Shown: piece after piece, positions 58,974-64,000 of the stretch
Layout of the letters: each line of letters opens with the position of its first letter
Position numbering within the stretch: the first letter of the stretch is position 1
NCBI RefSeq assembly: GCF_016808095.1
Contig: NC_068976.1
Coordinates: forward strand, 2,190,001-2,254,000
Direction: 5' to 3'
DNA: 64,000 bases
Source of the DNA: Vigna angularis
Lineage: Eukaryota > Streptophyta > Magnoliopsida > Fabales > Fabaceae
Program-made: the position numbers and the translations under genes
The notes under the pieces: model-generated
What the model was told of the DNA's origin: nothing
Seen by the model: only the letters and a program-made list of their open reading frames with translations
The model's database searches: none

Positions 58974-59192
58974 GAACTACGTGATCCTTGATTCTCCATC
59001 AAGAGTGGAGATACGTAGGAGCAAGGCTAGTCCTTGTCAGGTTTACTTCCCAAAAATCCAAAATAATTTCAAAACAAATTTTCAAACAATTTCCAAACAA
59101 ACTTCTCAAACAGTTTCAAAAAAGAACTACGTACCCCTGATTTCTCACATGAGAATACGTAGGAGCAAGGTCAATCCTTGTCGGGCTTCCTA
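58974..59192. repeat. Two-unit repeat near the LTR end
   Basis: GAACTACGT, ATACGTAGGAGCAAGG and TCCTTGTC occur in the same order at about 58,975-59,042 and 59,124-59,184, with AACAAACTTC-type spacers between. Confidence 0.7.
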
Positions 59193-59517
59193 AAAAATAA
59201 AAAAATACATTTTTCTTTGCATCGTCTTGTAATCTTATATTCGGGGAATAATAATCATTTTGAAAACCACATCGACTTTGCACGTTTAATTAAAGGTACT
59301 GCCTTCAGGCAGGCGTTGTAGGGTGCTAATACCTTCCCTACGCGTAACCGACTCCCGAACCAAGAATCTCATTTTCGCAGACCATGCTTTATCATTTTAT
59401 GGTTTTTCCGTAGTTTTCCAGAATAAACTATGGTGGCGACTCCAAATCTCTTTTTCCAAACGCGTTCGTTTCCTTTTTTTCGGGTCGTCGTCCCGTCGCG
59501 ATTCCGGTTGCGACAGA

Positions 59518-59535
59518 TGGCGACTCCACTGGGGA
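59518..59535 (+). promoter_or_regulatory. Primer binding site of the Ogre-like element
   Basis: TGGCGACTCCACTGGGGA lies two bases after the LTR end. Closely similar sites are described for Ogre elements, where a tRNA-Arg is proposed as primer (family knowledge; not tested here). Confidence 0.75.
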
Positions 59536-60540
59536 AGCCAGAGAGTCAGGCCATTTAATTAGATAAGCGAATTCGATGTGGTTTTTCTTTGTGTTTTTAT
59601 TTCCTTTTTCCTTATCTATGTTTGATATTTGGAATAATTGCATGTGAGTTTCTTTTACTTTTTCTTTATGTTTGAAATAATTGTTCCTTATCTATGTTTG
59701 ATATGTCTACTTATTTGTGTTTATTTTTGCAATTGTTGTTTTACATTATAATCTCCCTCTGCACATTATGCATATCATGAGTGGGGCCCTATACCCGGGT
59801 CTGAGTGCAACTTAGAAATAGAGGGGTTGTGTAGCGGTGTCACTCTGGGATGTACTTCCTGTTTGACTATCGTGAGAACCCTAGCTAGAGTTTGTTCTCT
59901 TCATTTGTGTCTCCGCTTCTAGTTGATTACTCTGACTGTTGCGGAGAAACAATGAAAAGGGCCATAGCTCTGGTGACCTTGATTTAAGCATTAGGAAGCT
60001 ATCCTTGTGAGTGCATACATATTTGGCCTTAGAACTTTAAGTCACTCAACCTTTGATAAGGCACAAAAGGGAGATTATTTGTTTAAGTCTGTCTGTCATT
60101 ATTTTTCTTTCTATTTTGCAATAAAAATGTCATGTTTCTTTTGTATAAAAAAAAATAAAAAAATAAAAAAATATGGAGATAAATAAATAAAATTTGAATT
60201 CATAATTAATTTTGTCTCGGAATCATTCTAAAAAAAAATTGAAGAAAATCTTGAGTCACTTGTCTTTCTTACAAATTGTCAAACTCTTGTTTTTCGAAAA
60301 TAGAAAAAATGATAATTAAAGACAAAAGTTACAGTGTCAGACTTTTCCGAGGTCAAATGTCTAATCAAAAATAACAATTTGATGTTTTCTCTCGAGACGA
60401 TTGCACGCATGGTGTTTGAAAAATCTCACCCTTCACCTTCCAAAATAAAAGGATTTTCCCCAACAAATACTGTCACTGCCCTCAGGAACAAAGTAAACCT
60501 TTACACCGGGGAAAATTGGTCTGGTGATCCCTAAATCCAT
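59536..60540 (+). other. Leader of the Ogre-like element
   Basis: No long open frame. It contains GAGTGGGGCCCTATACCCGG and a stretch (60,330-60,540) whose theme recurs at about 62,095-62,260, part of an ancient duplication. Confidence 0.5.
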
Positions 60541-63330
60541 TGAAAAAGAGAGAGAGAGAGTTGAAAATGAATAATGTCTCAGGAAGAGAGGATCTCCTTG
60601 CCAACTAGCCAAAAGTATGCACAAGAAAATCAAACCAATTGGGGCCACCTTTTAGCCGGTCCTTTCATGCCCACTACTTCTTCTAAAAAGAACCCATACC
60701 CCAAAAAAAAGAAAAAAATGGGGCAGCCGGGTGGATCTCACCCCGCGACTTTTCCTTGAAAATCATCAATCCATAATCTCAAAATTGGGGCAGTTGGGTG
60801 GATCTCACCACGCGCCTTTTCCTTGAAATTCATCAACCCATAATCCCAAGACTGGGGCAGCTTTGTAGATCTTACTTGGATTTTTCACCCGAATTATCAT
60901 GGATTCATCATCATACTCATTACACAAAACCGGGGCAACTTTTAAGTGCCTCATAGGAGCACATGAGGTGACGTGCCAACATGGCTATCCCATTATCTTC
61001 CAAACCATTCTAAACAACTCTCATCCTTCAAGCATGTTGTGTTGACGTCTCGGAAGAAAAAGTCAAAATGTAATAATCTCAAAGTTAGATCTCAGATGTA
61101 TGACATTCCTCACTTTTCTAAGCATTGGAAATAATGACCAGTTTGATGATTGCAAGTAAGACAATTGACTCAAAAAAAAAAACAACAAAAACAAAGCAAA
61201 CGTTTTTATTTCTGATCGAAACCTTTTTCATTTATATGAATGGTTATCGAATCCTTCTTATTCTTCAAAAAAAAAAACAAAAACAAAACTAATTAATAAA
61301 AACGTCAAAAAAAAAAATAAATAAATAAAAACAAATAAAAAAAATCAAATTTCAAAATAAAAAAAATCTGACAATTTTCAAGCTCAACTCGGCCCAGTTA
61401 CATGCATAATTCTCATTAAATTCTATTTCTAAGAGATAAAAACAAAAAAATTTTCTAATATGTTTAATTTTTTTCACATTTTTGTAAATAAATAAAAAAT
61501 GAATGAAAAATAAAAACATTTTTATTTTTCAAACGTTTTTCTGAATCAAACTTTCTCATATCAATTTTTTGGCCCACAAAGCCAGTTTCTACATTGGCTC
61601 GCAAAGCCCAGTTTCTACACTGGCCCGCAAAGCCCAGTTTCCACACTGGCCCGCAAAGCCCAGTTTCCATATTGGTCCGCAAAGCCCAGATTCCACACTG
61701 GCCCGCAAAGCCCAGTTTCCACACTGGCCCGCAAAGCCCAGTTTCCATACTAGCCCGCAAAGCCCAGTTTCTATACCGGCCCGCAAAGCCCAATTTCCAC
61801 ACTGGCCCGCAAAGCCCAGTTCCATACTGGCCCCCAAAGCCCAGTTTTCACATTGGCCACCAAACCCAATTTTCTTTAAAAAAAAAACTTTCTTTCAGCT
61901 AGTATCATCATTTTACTTCATATTACTTTTCTTCATTCATAAAACCAAAAAAAAATATATGTTGAGTCAATTATTTTCGATGCGAATCATCCATTTTATG
62001 ACATTTCATAAAAAAAAGATGTAATGGATGTCATAATCTCTTATAGTCAAATGATTAAATCACATATTCTTAAAAAATATTTGTTTGTACATTGCTTGAA
62101 AACATCACCCTTCAACCTTCTCTAAACCAAAGAATTGACCCTAGTCATGTTCTTGAGCCCAAACAATAAACACAAAAGTTGTACACTGGAAAAGATTTTC
62201 CATGTCAAGATTACCTTCATTGGCTTTCATTTGGGAGATCCTTGAATCCGTTAAAACAAAAACAAAAAAAAAATTGACTCTTGTTGAGATCATTTAATCT
62301 TGTCTCCTAATTGATCTTTTGAAAATAAAACGATCAAAATTTGAAATGACGTGTGGCCATCTTTCTTTATCCAAAAACAAAAAAAAATATATCCATTGAT
62401 ACCAAATTTGAGCCAATATGAATTTTCTATTCAAAATTTACCTAAACAAGGGTTACCATCACAATAGAAGTCAACTCAAGTTGCAAACAATAAAGAACAG
62501 ACTTAGTGATCAAATGAAGAGAGTTCATCAAAAGTAAAGCAAAAATAGAAAGAATCACAAAGTGATGACAAACAAAGAGTGAAGTTTGCAAATAAACAAG
62601 GAAAGTCAAAACAGATTTGACGAATAACTGATACAAGGGGCAGATGGTAACTTTTGTTTCAAATAACCCACAAACATTTATTTGGGTCTTTATATCTTTT
62701 CTTTCAATACCCTTTAGCCCAAGCCACATTACAAGCCCAATAAAAGTCCACACAGATTGAATAATGGTTGCTTAAATTTTCATAAAACTTAATTTTGAGA
62801 CAAGACAAAATGGCTAACAATGGAGTTGTAAAAAAAAATGAAAAAAAACAACAAATGTCCTCGGAAGAAGGGAACTCCCTATTAATCAAGATTATACAAA
62901 GGAAAATCAAGCCAATTGGGGCAATCCTTTCAAGCCAATCATTTCCATATCCATCACAAATTTTTGAACAAATTCATATCCCATTCAAACTCTTCCCCCG
63001 ATTCCCAAACTAGGGGCAACTTTGTAGGTTTTACATAACCTTTTCGCTCGTTCTCCAAAACTAGGGCAACTTTGTGAATTTCATATGTCTTGGCCCATTC
63101 AAAATATTGGGCGACTTTGTTAATCTCACATTTTTTTTCATCTGAATATTCAAAGCTCATGCAAAGACTGGGGCATCCCTTGTTGGGCCTCGCATGATTT
63201 TGGTTCGCCCTGAATTTCATAAATCTATTACCACCAAAATTGGGGCAAATTTTTAAATCTCACATGATATTCTCCCTGATTCATAACTTATCCCCTCACA
63301 TTCCTTTTCACAAACGCCAAACCGGGGTAA
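60541..63330. repeat. Diverged internal duplication with GGGGCARCTTTGTAGATC-type repeats
   Basis: The block at about 60,570-60,960 (ATGTCTCAGGAAGAGAGG, AATCAAACCAATTGGGG, then repeated 'GGGGCAG...TGGATCTCAC' units of about 75 bp) is echoed at about 62,850-63,260 (ATGTCCTCGGAAGAAGGG, AATCAAGCCAATTGGGG, then 'GGGCAACTTTGT...' units). The minisatellite at 61,569 lies between them. No protein domain is recognised. Confidence 0.6.
61569..61862. repeat. 26-bp minisatellite, about eleven units
   Basis: The unit CCCGCAAAGCCCAGTTTCCA + CACTGG repeats with few changes. Because 26 is not a multiple of 3, every frame on both strands stays open through it and repeats every 26 residues, giving long false frames. 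Confidence 0.95.
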
Positions 63331-63737
63331 CCTTTGGGTATATCATATTTCACATTGACATTCACATATTACATCTTCATTGATGATTGTATGAGGAATG
63401 ATATGCCCAAAAAGTCACCTCAGTCTCCTCTAAACCCTGCCAAAAATCTTTCTTACCATTTTAACCAACCTCTCATATCAAGCATGTATACACAGGTATT
63501 TCATCAGAAAATGTCCAGCACACAAGCTCCATTTTGAACATTTGACTTTAGAATTTGGACATCCATTGTAAAAAGGAAATGAAAGTCTAAATCGTCATAA
63601 ATGTGATGATTTCAAAGAAAACAAATTGACTCAGTGTTGTAGTTTCATAATCTTCCATTATAAAAAAAAAAAATCAAAAGTCAACATCATGTACATATTT
63701 TCATAAACTTTGAATTTAATTTCCTGAATGTTTATCA

Positions 63738-63896
63738 AATCTTCTTCCTTCAAAAAGACAAAAATATCAACATGCATCAAAGTTTTCTTCTCCAATTTCA
63801 AAATTACATCAAATCTTCTTCTTTGCAAAAAGACAAAAATATCAACATGCATCAAAGTTTTCTTCTCCAAATTTCAAAATTTACATCAACCATGTT
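63738..63896. repeat. Two-unit 80-bp tandem repeat
   Basis: ATCAAATCTTCTTC, AAAAAGACAAAAATATCAAC and ATGCATCAAAGTTTTCTTCT occur twice in a row, at about 63,735 and 63,808. Confidence 0.85.
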
Positions 63897-64000
63897 TCTC
63901 TTGCATATCGAGATTTTGAAAGAAAATTTTTCTTTGAAAAAAAAATACAACTCCTTGTTTATTAATTTCAACATTATGCAAAACTCTTAAAAACCTTGTT

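Larger units (their letters stand above)
56206..59515 (+). repeat. 5' LTR of the Ogre-like element
   Basis: It starts TGTCAACACCCAATTTCG and ends CCGGTTGCGACA, followed at once by GA and the primer site. Inside are an (AAATAA)n run, a CGTTCGG-rich part, a TATA box near 56,930, a GC-richer stretch (57,680-58,240) and two tandem arrays. The 184-codon minus frame at 57,683-58,237 has no domain. Confidence 0.75.
56206..64000 (+). mobile_element. Ogre-like (Tat lineage) LTR retrotransposon, 5' part only
   Basis: A 3.3-kb LTR (TGTCAACACCC...TTGCGACA) is followed by a primer site TGGCGACTCCACTGGGGA and a leader with GGGGCCCTATACCCGGGTCT. Very long LTRs and this primer site are typical of legume Ogre elements (family knowledge). 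The element runs past the window end, so the second LTR and target duplication cannot be seen; the left copy would be GAGAG (56,201-56,205). From 59,536 to 64,000 there is no recognisable gag or pol, only leader and diverged tandem repeats, so the coding part should lie further right or be lost. Confidence 0.75.

Noticed and set aside
61464..62024. Frames of 82-151 codons on both strands
   Set aside because: Produced by the 26-bp minisatellite, which is open in all frames.

Overview
The window is nuclear DNA from a flowering plant, most likely a warm-season legume of the Vigna/Phaseolus group. That placement is an inference from the style of the repeats (Ogre/Tat and copia retroelements, CACTA transposons with TTACCGAAGG subterminal repeats) and from genes with introns; no marker here fixes the species. 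The DNA is AT-rich and gene-poor, like pericentromeric or repeat-rich chromatin. I support only one intact host gene: a four-exon 2-oxoglutarate/Fe(II)-dependent dioxygenase at 42,845-46,997 (+). Almost everything else that can be named is transposon or a gene fragment carried by a transposon.

Layout. 1-4,939: two related CACTA-like copies full of GACGT motifs, separated by a third piece holding a 116-bp tandem array. 5,517-9,720: an older repeat split by a non-autonomous CACTA element (A, 6,309-9,293) that carries an ABCB transporter fragment. 9,720-21,111: AT-rich and mostly unassigned, with one GDP-mannose pyrophosphorylase-like exon scrap and several degenerate tandem repeats. 21,112-39,834: the remains of an autonomous-type CACTA transposon whose TNP2 transposase gene (minus strand) has been split three times. 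The insertions are a Tat-type Ty3/gypsy retrotransposon (22,428-30,834), a CACTA-like element (D, 30,995-36,150) and a second CACTA (B, 36,261-38,912) that carries eIF4B and ribosomal protein L23a fragments. Element D itself contains a Pack-MULE (31,500-34,942) with exons of the copper P-type ATPase PAA2/HMA8, and the Pack-MULE contains another MULE (33,221-34,453). Virtual removal of each first-level insert plus one target-site copy puts the TNP2 reading frame back together at each junction, so these boundaries are well supported.

41,256-41,722 is a solo LTR with a perfect 5-bp target duplication. The dioxygenase gene follows, with TA microsatellites just upstream and in intron 1. A non-autonomous hAT element with a perfect 8-bp duplication begins 314 bp after its stop codon. 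49,966-54,306 is a minus-strand Ty1/copia element that keeps RNase H, RT, integrase and protease but has lost gag from this window. It is followed by CACTA element C (54,307-56,205, same family as A), which is interrupted by an Ogre-like retrotransposon whose 3.3-kb 5' LTR starts at 56,206 and which runs off the window end.

Taken together the region is a record of successive insertions and of repeated capture of host gene fragments (ABCB, PAA2, eIF4B, RPL23A, perhaps GMPP) by three kinds of DNA transposon. No rRNA, tRNA or CRISPR features were seen. Family names come from recognition of motifs without database searches.
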